Of a DNA stretch of 18,519 nt, positions 1-5,734 are shown one piece after another. How positions within the stretch are numbered: position 1 is the first letter of the stretch; the number at the start of each line of letters is the position of its first letter. Location of the stretch: assembly GCA_021808875.1 (NCBI GenBank), contig JAKBAU010000031.1, positions 1 through 18,519 of the forward strand, written 5' to 3'. This DNA comes from Pseudomonadota bacterium (GTDB taxonomy: Bacteria; Pseudomonadota; Alphaproteobacteria; Micropepsales; Micropepsaceae). The translations under genes and the position numbers were made by a program. The notes beneath the pieces are model-generated. The model searched no databases and had not been told where the DNA came from. It saw only the letters and a program-made list of their open reading frames with translations.

Positions 1-50
1 CCACCGCCGAAATGGGAGACGCACTGCTGGCGGAGTTGGCCAGGAATTAA
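1..50 (+). CDS. C-terminal end of an unidentified CDS (partial)
   Basis: Reading from base 3, fifteen codons run in frame to a TAA at 48-50, giving TAEMGDALLAELARN. The codon use looks coding, and the position just before a tRNA gene would be normal for the end of a chromosomal gene. The fragment is too short to identify. It could equally be a chance open frame. Confidence 0.3.
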   Translation, partial: TAEMGDALLAELARN

Positions 51-106
51 TGAGGCGGTGGGGGGTTGCCTGGCCGCGACGGTTCGGTTACACCCCCGCC
101 CACGAC

Positions 107-183
107 GCGCCCGTAGCTCAGCTGGATAGAGCATCAGACTACGAATCTGAGGGTCAGGAGTTCGAATCTCTTCGGGCGCGCCA
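107..183 (+). tRNA. tRNA-Arg (anticodon ACG)
   Basis: A full cloverleaf can be folded by eye. The acceptor arms GCGCCCG (107-113) and CGGGCGC (173-179) pair perfectly, followed by discriminator G180 and an encoded CCA at 181-183. The D-loop has the usual GCTCAGCTGGATAGAGC form. The anticodon stem TCAGA/TCTGA closes the loop CTACGAA, so the anticodon is ACG (Arg, reading CGN after A34 deamination). The T-arm contains GTTCGAATC. The recombinase gene on the other strand ends inside the T-arm and acceptor region, which marks this tRNA as the integration target of the neighbouring element. Confidence 0.96.
154..183. other. Candidate left attachment site (tRNA-Arg 3' end)
   Basis: The recombinase reading frame (minus strand) crosses the tRNA 3' end and stops at 154-156, so its last ten or so residues are antisense to tRNA sequence. 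This arrangement is typical of elements integrated at a tRNA 3' end where attL restores a functional tRNA. The exact crossover dinucleotide cannot be read from one junction, because large serine recombinases need only a very short identical core. Confidence 0.5.
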
Positions 184-1812
184 TCTCGGAACAAAACTGC
201 GAACTCCGATTTCACCGGATTCCCCGCCCGAGGCGGCGACGAGGGTGCGGAGCAGTGCCGATTTGGACCCCATGATGCGGACTTCCCTCTCGGCGACCTC
301 GACGCGCTGGGCCAGCGCGCGGAGGTGGTCGCGGCGGTAGCCACCGCCTTCCGATCGGATGCGCCGGCGGGCCGCTCGGGCGAAGGTTCTGACCATATCG
401 GGGCTGACGGCCTGGTTGCCGGCACGATCGAGCGCGGCTTGGGCGCGCTCGGCGTCGGCGCTGGCTTGCTCCCGAATCGCCTTGAGGCCGGCGATGCGTT
501 CCCTCAGGCCGGGCGCGTCGAGATCGGCGACGCCGGACTCAATGGCGTCGAAGAGCCGGTTGAGGCGCTGATCAGTCTCGGCGATGCGCTTGTGCAGTTC
601 AGCCAGGTGCGCGCGGCGGCGCTCGGTGCGCTCCTGGCGCCGGTCGAGGACGCTCGCGAGGATGGTTTCCAGCCGCTCGGGCCGAAGCAGGCGCTCCTCC
701 ACGTGGCTCGCGACCAGTTGATCGAGGCGGTCCATCGGGATCGAGCTGCCCTCGCAGCCGGTCTTTCCCTGCCGCGCCTTGGTCGAGCAGGTGTAGTAGC
801 GATAGCGCCCGCCCGAGCTGCCTTTGCCGGTGCGCATGGTCATCGCGCCCCCGCATTTGGCGCAGAAGCAGATACCGGTTAGGAGAGTGGGGCCGCTGGT
901 GATGCGCGCTGGCGTCATCCGGGGATCGCGGGCCTTGAGGCGGGCTTGCACCGAATCGAAGGTTTCGCGGTCGATCAGCGGCGGGCAAGCCATGACCGCG
1001 ACCTCGCTCTCGGGCTTACGTTCCCGGCTCTTGAAGGAACGCTTGTTGAACCTGTGCTCGCCGATATAGGTCGTGCGGGTGAGAATCTGATGGATCGAAG
1101 CCAACCCCCAGCGCCCGCCGTCACGGGTGAAAATGCGCCGCTCGTTCAAGTAACAGGTGATGGCCTTGACGCCCATCGGCCCCTTCACGCCGTCGCCTTC
1201 GAGGAACAGGCGGTAGATCAGCCGCACGGTGTCGGCGTGGAGCGGGTCGATCTCCAGCTTCTTCTTGGTCTTCGATCCGCGCTGCTCGGCGGCGACGATG
1301 CGGTAGCCGATGGGCGGCAAGGCGCCGTTCCAAAAGCCTTGGCGAGCGTTCTCGTTCATCGCCCGCAGGACGTGCTTGGCGTTCTCCTTGGATTGGTATT
1401 CGTCGAACAGCGCCATGATCTGGCGCATCATGACGTGCATGGGGTTATCCCCCATTTCCTGGGTGATCGAGACAAGCCTCACGCCGTTCTTCGCCAGCTT
1501 CCGAACGTAGAACTCAAGCTCGAAGTGGTCGCGGAAGAAGCGACTGAATGAATGAACGATAACGACATCGAAGGCGGCAGGCTTGCTGGTCCCCGCCTCG
1601 ATCATCCGCTGAAACTCTGGCCGGCGGTCGTTGGTGGCAGAGGCGCCCGCTTCGATGAAGGTCTCGACCAGCTCATAGCCGCGTGAGGCACAATAAGCTT
1701 CGCCCTGCCGCTTCTGGTCAGGGATGGAGACATCATGCTCCGCCTGCCGCGCCGTCGAGACGCGCAGATAGAGGGCGGCGCGCGCCCTTTCCGGGGGGCG
1801 GGGCACGGTCAT
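154..1812 (-). CDS. Large serine recombinase (site-specific integrase)
   Basis: A 552-aa serine recombinase that probably integrates and excises the element. The N-terminal resolvase domain (about 10-155) has the catalytic serine at residue 19 in YLRVSTARQ and the conserved SFSRFFRD and DEYQSKENAKH stretches. The central Recombinase domain spans about 165-300. A zinc ribbon has Cys317, Cys320, Cys342 and Cys353. A charged coiled coil covers about 385-470, then a C-terminal tail. Length and order fit the large serine recombinase family. The start is supported by AAGGAG nine bases upstream. The last residues (RARRDSNS) are encoded by the antisense of tRNA-Arg, so the C-terminus depends on the integrated state. 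A small gene lies 21 nt upstream in the same orientation, probably in one transcript. Target specificity at the tRNA is inferred from position only. Confidence 0.93.
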   Translation of the reverse strand: MTVPRPPERARAALYLRVSTARQAEHDVSIPDQKRQGEAYCASRGYELVETFIEAGASATNDRRPEFQRMIEAGTSKPAAFDVVIVHSFSRFFRDHFELEFYVRKLAKNGVRLVSITQEMGDNPMHVMMRQIMALFDEYQSKENAKHVLRAMNENARQGFWNGALPPIGYRIVAAEQRGSKTKKKLEIDPLHADTVRLIYRLFLEGDGVKGPMGVKAITCYLNERRIFTRDGGRWGLASIHQILTRTTYIGEHRFNKRSFKSRERKPESEVAVMACPPLIDRETFDSVQARLKARDPRMTPARITSGPTLLTGICFCAKCGGAMTMRTGKGSSGGRYRYYTCSTKARQGKTGCEGSSIPMDRLDQLVASHVEERLLRPERLETILASVLDRRQERTERRRAHLAELHKRIAETDQRLNRLFDAIESGVADLDAPGLRERIAGLKAIREQASADAERAQAALDRAGNQAVSPDMVRTFARAARRRIRSEGGGYRRDHLRALAQRVEVAEREVRIMGSKSALLRTLVAASGGESGEIGVRSFVPRWRARRDSNS

Positions 1813-1833
1813 GGTGTCTGTCTCCTTCCCAGT

Positions 1834-2058
1834 TCATCGGCAAGGCCCGAACAGCTCATCGAAGAGATCACCGAACCACGCCTCGAACACGTCCACCTCG
1901 GCCTCCGTGACCGGGATGGGCTCGGGCCAGTCGTCAGTGACGGTCCAGGTCGAAAGGTCATGCTTCGACGGCCGACCGGGGAACGGCCAGGGATAGCCGA
2001 GCAGCGCTTCAAGCTGCTCGGATGCGGTCGGCGGGCGTTCCTTGCGAAGTCTGGCCAT
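1834..2058 (-). CDS. Small hypothetical protein upstream of the recombinase
   Basis: A 74-aa acidic protein with many aromatic and proline residues (PWPFP, DDWPEPIP, WFGDLFDELF). It lies 21 nt upstream of the recombinase in the same direction. The start ATG has a weak GGA about six bases upstream. I do not recognise a domain. Its length, coding-like composition and close coupling to the recombinase suggest a real gene, perhaps an accessory to integration or excision such as a directionality factor. That role is inferred from position only; no helix-turn-helix is obvious. Confidence 0.6.
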   Translation of the reverse strand: MARLRKERPPTASEQLEALLGYPWPFPGRPSKHDLSTWTVTDDWPEPIPVTEAEVDVFEAWFGDLFDELFGPCR

Positions 2059-2100
2059 TGGTCCAGAATCGCCGAACGACGACTTTGAAAGAATAGCCTT

Positions 2101-2147
2101 TTTCTACGCTGAAAACCTCCGCGCGCCGTGGCGTAAAAATACTTGCG
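2101..2147 (-). promoter_or_regulatory. Shared motif upstream of the recombinase unit
   Basis: The 17-mer GCGTAAAAATACTTGCG occupies 2131-2147, and a related 9-mer in inverted orientation (TTTCTACGC) lies at 2101-2109. The same 17-mer with one change occurs upstream of the relaxase at 5062-5078. The site is 43-90 bp upstream of the small ORF that precedes the recombinase, where a promoter or operator is expected. It is most likely a binding site for a common regulator; no protein is identified. Confidence 0.5.
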
Positions 2148-2197
2148 GGCGGCGGCGCGGGGCGGAAACAGCTTAGGGTCGGAGGCGGCTGCCTGCG

Positions 2198-2500
2198 TCA
2201 CGCCGCCGCCTTCAAGGGCTTCGCCCGTTCGATACGCGCCAGTTCCTTGGGGTCGTGCATCGCTTCCCAGATGTCGCTGCGGCGCTGCAGGTTCAGCCAG
2301 AAATCCGGGCTGGTGCCGAACACGCGAGCCAGGATCAGGGCCGTGGCGGCGGTGACGTTGCGGCGATTGTTGCACAGTTCGTTGACGTGCTTGCGCTGCA
2401 CGCCCATGGCCTCGGCCAGCGCGCCCTGGGTCAGCCCCAACGGCTCCATGAACTCCTCGATCAGCATTTCGCCCACCGTCGTCGGCTTGCGCTTGGTCAT
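2198..2500 (-). CDS. higA: HigA-family antitoxin (XRE-type HTH)
   Basis: A 100-aa antitoxin of the HigA addiction-module family. It neutralises HigB and normally represses its own operon. The start matches the family pattern (KPTTVGEML followed by EEFMEPLGLTQ), and a helix-turn-helix covers about residues 22-62 (LTQGALAEAMGVQRKHVNELCNNRR). The family-typical SPDFWLNLQ stretch follows at about 64-72. An in-frame ATG at 2527 overlaps the higB stop as ATGA and would add nine residues. I prefer 2500 because it gives the normal family N-terminus and has AGGA upstream, although at a longish spacing. It is co-transcribed after higB, the usual toxin-first order of higBA. Confidence 0.88.
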   Translation of the reverse strand: MTKRKPTTVGEMLIEEFMEPLGLTQGALAEAMGVQRKHVNELCNNRRNVTAATALILARVFGTSPDFWLNLQRRSDIWEAMHDPKELARIERAKPLKAAA

Positions 2501-2523
2501 CAACACGGCGATCCTGCCTTTCC

Positions 2524-2820
2524 TCATCTGTAGCTGTGGTCGTCCAGGTAGATGTCCGAGGCTTCGCCCCGGCCGCCTTCCCACCGGAAGACTAGCCGCC
2601 ACTGCTTGTTGACGCGGATCGAATGCCATCCGTCGAGATTGCCGCGCAGCTTCTCGAAATGATTGCTGGGTGGCACGCGAAGGTCCTGGTCAGTCACCGC
2701 GTCGTCGATCATCTGGAGCTTGCGGAAGAGGCGGGCCTCCAAGTCCGATGGAATGTTTCGGGAGGCCACGTCCTCGACGAAGAAGGCGCGCAGCCACTCG
2801 TCCCGAAAGCTTACGATCAT
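2524..2820 (-). CDS. higB: HigB-family toxin (RelE-like mRNA interferase)
   Basis: A 98-aa protein of the HigB/RelE superfamily, expected to cleave mRNA at the ribosome when not bound by HigA. Family features are the short N-terminal strand (MIVSFRDEWLRAFF), the helical DLEARLFRKLQMIDDA region, and the C-terminal LRGNLDGWHSIRVNKQWRLVFRW block that carries the basic residues. GGAG lies seven bases before the ATG. Its stop overlaps an in-frame ATG of higA by the ATGA arrangement, which implies coupled translation. The pair sits between relaxase and recombinase, inside the mobility module, where it would act as a stability system. Confidence 0.9.
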   Translation of the reverse strand: MIVSFRDEWLRAFFVEDVASRNIPSDLEARLFRKLQMIDDAVTDQDLRVPPSNHFEKLRGNLDGWHSIRVNKQWRLVFRWEGGRGEASDIYLDDHSYR

Positions 2821-2831
2821 CCGACAACTCC

Positions 2832-2861
2832 AATATATCTATGTACCACACAACGGGACAA
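2832..2861 (-). promoter_or_regulatory. Putative higBA promoter
   Basis: Read on the minus strand, TTGTCC (2856-2861) and TATATT (2832-2837) are separated by 18 bases, and the higB ATG follows 11 bases after the -10 element. The 64-bp gap between the relaxase stop and higB is noticeably AT-richer than its surroundings, as expected of a promoter. The very short leader suggests that a repressor, probably HigA, could act directly over it. Assignment is by eye. Confidence 0.45.
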
Positions 2862-2884
2862 AAATCAACAAAGAATGGGCCAGC

Positions 2885-4999
2885 CTAGAGCCCCAGCCCG
2901 ATCTGCCGTTTGCGGCTGAACTCCCATTCGATGCCGCCGTCATCGCGCCGAACACCGCTGATGTAGTGGTCGAGGCGCTTCTCCAGGACAGGTTGCCAGG
3001 GGACAAGCTGGAAGCCGAGGCCGTCCTCGATCATGGCGAAGCGCCCGCTGGCGAGATTGGCGACGCCGGCCAGCCGGCCGCTCACATACTCCCCCGGCCC
3101 GGACGGAGCGTAGGTCAGCCCGCGCTCGGCGGCCATCTGCTTGCCGACGCGCTCGACCTCCTGACGCTCCAGGACGGTGATGGAGCGGCGCGGGATGCTG
3201 ATAAAGCCGTCCTTGGCTGTGGCGTGTCCCATCTCCACCAGCCTTTGCGCGCGCCGGTCGAGTGCTATGTTCACTTCCCGGCCAAAGCCGGCGTCGGTGA
3301 TGGGCAGATGGTCCTTCGCCACAAGCTCCCGGTCGAGCCAGGTCGCCCCGTCGCTCCCCACCTGCCGATCAAGGTTGAGGGTGGATAGGGTCCGGATCGC
3401 GAAGTCCTTGGGCCGGCTCGGGGCGTCATAGGCGATACCGCGTTCGAGGATGTCCTTCGGGATTTTCCAATGGTCGGCGTCGATGCGGGCGACGTGCCCT
3501 GCGCGACGCAAGGCTTCCAGCCGGCGGACATGAGAGCGGATAAAGGCGTCCGGGTCGCCGTGGCGCTGCTCAATGATGTCTCGCGTCGCGTCCAAATGCA
3601 GGCTCGGCCGGTAGATGCCGCCATTGGCTTCCGCCACGATCTGGATGTTGACATCCGCCGGCCTCGGTTCGGCGTTGGGCGGCGCCGGGTCGAGCGCGAC
3701 GATATGGCCGCGCTTGATCTCGGCAAGGGGGGAGGCGTCCGCCGTCTCGACATAGTGGGTGCGCCCGTCCACACCGTCGATGACAAGATGCAGCCGGTCG
3801 CCCAGCTCATCGCCGGCCAGCCCCTTGGCGAGCACCCGGCCAACGATCCGTTCGGTGATCTGCTGGCCGTGGGTGGCGTATTGCGCCGGGCCGCGCTCGT
3901 CGGCGAGGCCGTGATCGGCGAGCGCCCGGTGCATCGTCTTGATGATGTCGCCGCGCTCGCCCAACTCGCGCAAGGTCGGCTCGGCCCGGGCGGAGATGGA
4001 CCATCGGCCGACCTCCACCTCGGTCGCCAGCCCCATGCTCTCTAGCTTGCGGGCGCGCGCGATCAGCAGCGCCCGGTTTTGCCGGGCCGTCTCCAGCATC
4101 TCCCGGTCGGGTCGCAAGTCGGCGAACGCGTGGCTTGCCGCCTGCTCGGCGAGCAGCATGCGGTCGAGGCGGGTGAAGCGTTCGGCGTCCACCTCGCGCT
4201 CAAGCTGGCGGCTGACCTCCTGCTCGGTCTGCCGCCCCAGCTCCAGGGTGACGATCTCGCTGGCCCGCTCGCGGATGCCGTGGGCGATATAGTCGCCGGC
4301 GATGTTGAGGATGCGGCCGTCGTCGGTAACGCCGCGCAGCAGGATGTGGGTGTGTGGGTGGCCGGTATTGTGGTGATCGACCGCGATCCAATCGAGCCAG
4401 GTGCCGAGATCGGCCTCCATCGCCTTCATCAGGTCGCGGGTGGTCTCCCGCAGGTCGGCGAGCTCGACGCCGTCCTCGGCGGAGACGATGAAGCGGAACT
4501 GGTGGCGGTCGTCGCGGCCGCGGTCGAGGAAGGCGCGGCCGTCGTCCACGTCGCGCTCGGCGGAATAGACCTGGCCTTTCTCGCCATCGCGGTTGACGCC
4601 ATCGCGCTCCAGATAGCGTAGATGGGCGTCCACCGCCTTGGCGCTGGCGAACTGCCTTCCGCGCGCCGCGCCACGCTGGGGGTTGAGCTTCACGATCCGC
4701 GCCTTCACGGTCACGCGCCGGGCGCGGGTCCGCACGCCGCTCGCATCATCCCGGCGCCAGGCGCTCCGCCCCTTGAGGACCAGGGCCATCCCCGCGCCGC
4801 GGCCGCGCGCATTGAACCGGCCACTTGCCTTCCCGGCCGAACCCAGCCGATGGGGATCGCCGCCGGCGCGGCGGATGGCCTGATGCACCTCGGCGAGAAA
4901 GGTCTTCGGGCGCGGCCGGAGAGCCCGCACGGTCCGGACGCCGGAGCGCTCGCGGGCCGGGACGGGACGGATGCGGAAATAGTCTTCGTCGGTCGCCAT
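2885..4999 (-). CDS. DUF3363-type relaxase / mobilization nuclease
   Basis: A 704-aa relaxase of the VirD2-like class with a DUF3363 C-terminal half. It would nick oriT and pilot the transferred strand in conjugation or mobilization. The candidate catalytic tyrosine is Tyr129 (HLRYLERDGV). The histidine cluster that binds the metal is HH at 209-210 and HPHTH at 214-218, the HUH signature. The C-terminal part is long and helical and ends in EFSRKRQIGLGL, so the gene looks complete. No coupling protein, pilus or type IV secretion gene is in the window, so the element is probably mobilizable rather than self-transmissible. There is no strong ribosome site at this ATG. The motif at 5062-5090 lies about 65-90 bp upstream, and the downstream higBA has its own promoter. 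Confidence 0.92.
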   Translation of the reverse strand: MATDEDYFRIRPVPARERSGVRTVRALRPRPKTFLAEVHQAIRRAGGDPHRLGSAGKASGRFNARGRGAGMALVLKGRSAWRRDDASGVRTRARRVTVKARIVKLNPQRGAARGRQFASAKAVDAHLRYLERDGVNRDGEKGQVYSAERDVDDGRAFLDRGRDDRHQFRFIVSAEDGVELADLRETTRDLMKAMEADLGTWLDWIAVDHHNTGHPHTHILLRGVTDDGRILNIAGDYIAHGIRERASEIVTLELGRQTEQEVSRQLEREVDAERFTRLDRMLLAEQAASHAFADLRPDREMLETARQNRALLIARARKLESMGLATEVEVGRWSISARAEPTLRELGERGDIIKTMHRALADHGLADERGPAQYATHGQQITERIVGRVLAKGLAGDELGDRLHLVIDGVDGRTHYVETADASPLAEIKRGHIVALDPAPPNAEPRPADVNIQIVAEANGGIYRPSLHLDATRDIIEQRHGDPDAFIRSHVRRLEALRRAGHVARIDADHWKIPKDILERGIAYDAPSRPKDFAIRTLSTLNLDRQVGSDGATWLDRELVAKDHLPITDAGFGREVNIALDRRAQRLVEMGHATAKDGFISIPRRSITVLERQEVERVGKQMAAERGLTYAPSGPGEYVSGRLAGVANLASGRFAMIEDGLGFQLVPWQPVLEKRLDHYISGVRRDDGGIEWEFSRKRQIGLGL

Positions 5000-5061
5000 G
5001 AGGCGACGATTGGAAGATCAACCCGCCGACGCAAGGTGGAAAATGGCGGCGTAGGACGGTC

Positions 5062-5090
5062 GCGTAGAAATACTTGCGCAAGCGTAGAAA
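5062..5090 (-). promoter_or_regulatory. Shared motif cluster upstream of the relaxase
   Basis: The 17-mer GCGTAGAAATACTTGCG (5062-5078) differs at one position from the one at 2131-2147. A second GCGTAGAAA follows at 5082-5090, and a partial copy, GCGTAGGA, lies at 5049-5056. The 10-bp palindrome CTTGCGCAAG (5073-5082) sits between the two full 9-mers. The cluster is 63-91 bp upstream of the relaxase ATG, consistent with an operator, or less likely with iterons or part of oriT. Confidence 0.5.
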
Positions 5091-5270
5091 CGGCGGCATC
5101 GCGCACGCGCAGATTGCCGGCGCCATACAAAATAGCGTTGAAAACACGAAGAAAATTGGCTTCCCCGACAGCGAGACGCCTCGCCGGATCGGCCGCGTGA
5201 GGGCAGAAAACAACGTGCAGACAAACAGTTAGGAACGAAGTGCCGGCAGCGAGGACTCTCGCTTTATCTT

Positions 5271-5312
5271 GCCCTCGCCCTCGCCCTCGCCCTCGCCCTC
5301 GCCCTCGCCCTC
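5271..5312. repeat. Hexanucleotide tandem repeat, 7 x GCCCTC
   Basis: Seven perfect copies of GCCCTC in a row (42 bp), ending abruptly at GTAATC. It lies between the divergent relaxase and Phd genes. The copy number of such repeats can change by slipped-strand replication. Because it is outside credible genes, a change would alter spacing rather than reading frame. Confidence 0.95.
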
Positions 5313-5389
5313 GTAATCGTGTCTTCTCCGGGACCGCGTTCGACTTCAAAAGGCACCACCTGCATTCGAATCGAGCAGCCACACCGCGA

Positions 5390-5418
5390 TTGCCGAAAAC
5401 AGCCAGCTCGCCCTAAAT
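5390..5418 (+). promoter_or_regulatory. Weak candidate promoter of the defence operon
   Basis: TTGCCG (5390-5395) and CTAAAT (5413-5418) are 17 bases apart and end 29 bases before the Phd start codon. The match to sigma-70 consensus is partial (four and three of six positions). The real promoter could lie elsewhere in the spacer. Confidence 0.25.
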
Positions 5419-5447
5419 GGTGCCATGGATCGCCACCGGATTCGGCC

Positions 5448-5654
5448 ATGAAAACCATGTCGGCGCGCGAAGCGAAGAACGGCTTCGGGCTGATGATCGA
5501 CACCGCGCGCGCCGAGCCGGTGCTGATCGAAAAGCACGGGCGCGGCGTTGTGGTGGTCGTCTCGGTGGAAGAATATGAACGGCTTTCCATGCAATCTGGA
5601 CGCGCGGATAAGGGGGAAACGGGGACCAAGGGGGCGTCGAAAGGCGGCCGATGA
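5448..5654 (+). CDS. Phd/YefM-family antitoxin-like protein, no toxin partner
   Basis: A 68-aa protein whose first 45 residues follow the Phd/YefM pattern: MKTMSAREAKNGFGLMID, then the strand pair PVLIEKHGRGVVVVVS and the EEYERL helix. This family binds operator DNA through the N-terminal fold and blocks a cognate toxin through the C-terminal tail. Here the tail is short, basic and glycine-rich. The ATG at 5448 gives the family N-terminus; in-frame codons upstream do not look coding. The TGA overlaps the ATG of a 24-codon ORF (ATGA at 5651-5654), and the helicase gene follows 80 nt later. No Doc, YoeB or PIN toxin is adjacent. I infer that it may serve as the operon's autoregulator, or be the remnant of a toxin-antitoxin pair. 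Confidence 0.75.
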   Translation: MKTMSAREAKNGFGLMIDTARAEPVLIEKHGRGVVVVVSVEEYERLSMQSGRADKGETGTKGASKGGR

Positions 5655-5725
5655 AGCGTCCGCGCGTCGAGATAGACTTGGTCGTTGAACGTGTCGTCGC
5701 CACTGGCATCAGCGACGTTGAATGA
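5651..5725 (+). CDS. 24-codon ORF bridging Phd and helicase
   Basis: The ATG at 5651 overlaps the Phd stop in an ATGA arrangement, and the frame runs 24 codons (starting MKRPRVEIDLVVERVV) to a TGA at 5723-5725. That stop overlaps the GAGGA ribosome site of the helicase. The product resembles no family I know. It may be the head of a lost toxin gene or a leader peptide whose translation carries ribosomes into the helicase gene. It could also be a chance frame; the two overlaps are the only support. Confidence 0.35.
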   Translation: MKRPRVEIDLVVERVVATGISDVE

Positions 5726-5734
5726 GGAGTGGGC

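Larger units (their letters stand above)
5000..5447. other. Divergent spacer between mobility module and defence operon
   Basis: About 450 bp without a convincing gene. It holds the relaxase-side motif (5062-5090), a small perfect hairpin AGCGAG-GACT-CTCGCT at 5248-5263, seven GCCCTC copies at 5271-5312, and a weak promoter for the plus-strand operon. Long open frames crossing it, with repeated Arg-Ala or Arg-Gly, are products of the hexamer and of GC bias. An oriT for the relaxase would be expected near here, but I cannot point to a nick site. Confidence 0.6.

Noticed and set aside
1809..2375. A 188-aa minus-strand frame across the small ORF and higA
   Set aside because: It is out of frame with both better-supported genes and contains no recognisable family.
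2663..3388. A 241-aa plus-strand frame across higB and the relaxase end
   Set aside because: Antisense to two recognised genes; no domain or ribosome site.
5364..5373. ATTCGAATCG resembling the tRNA T-loop sequence
   Set aside because: Only eight or nine bases match, there is no acceptor-stem sequence nearby, and it would place the boundary ahead of the defence operon.
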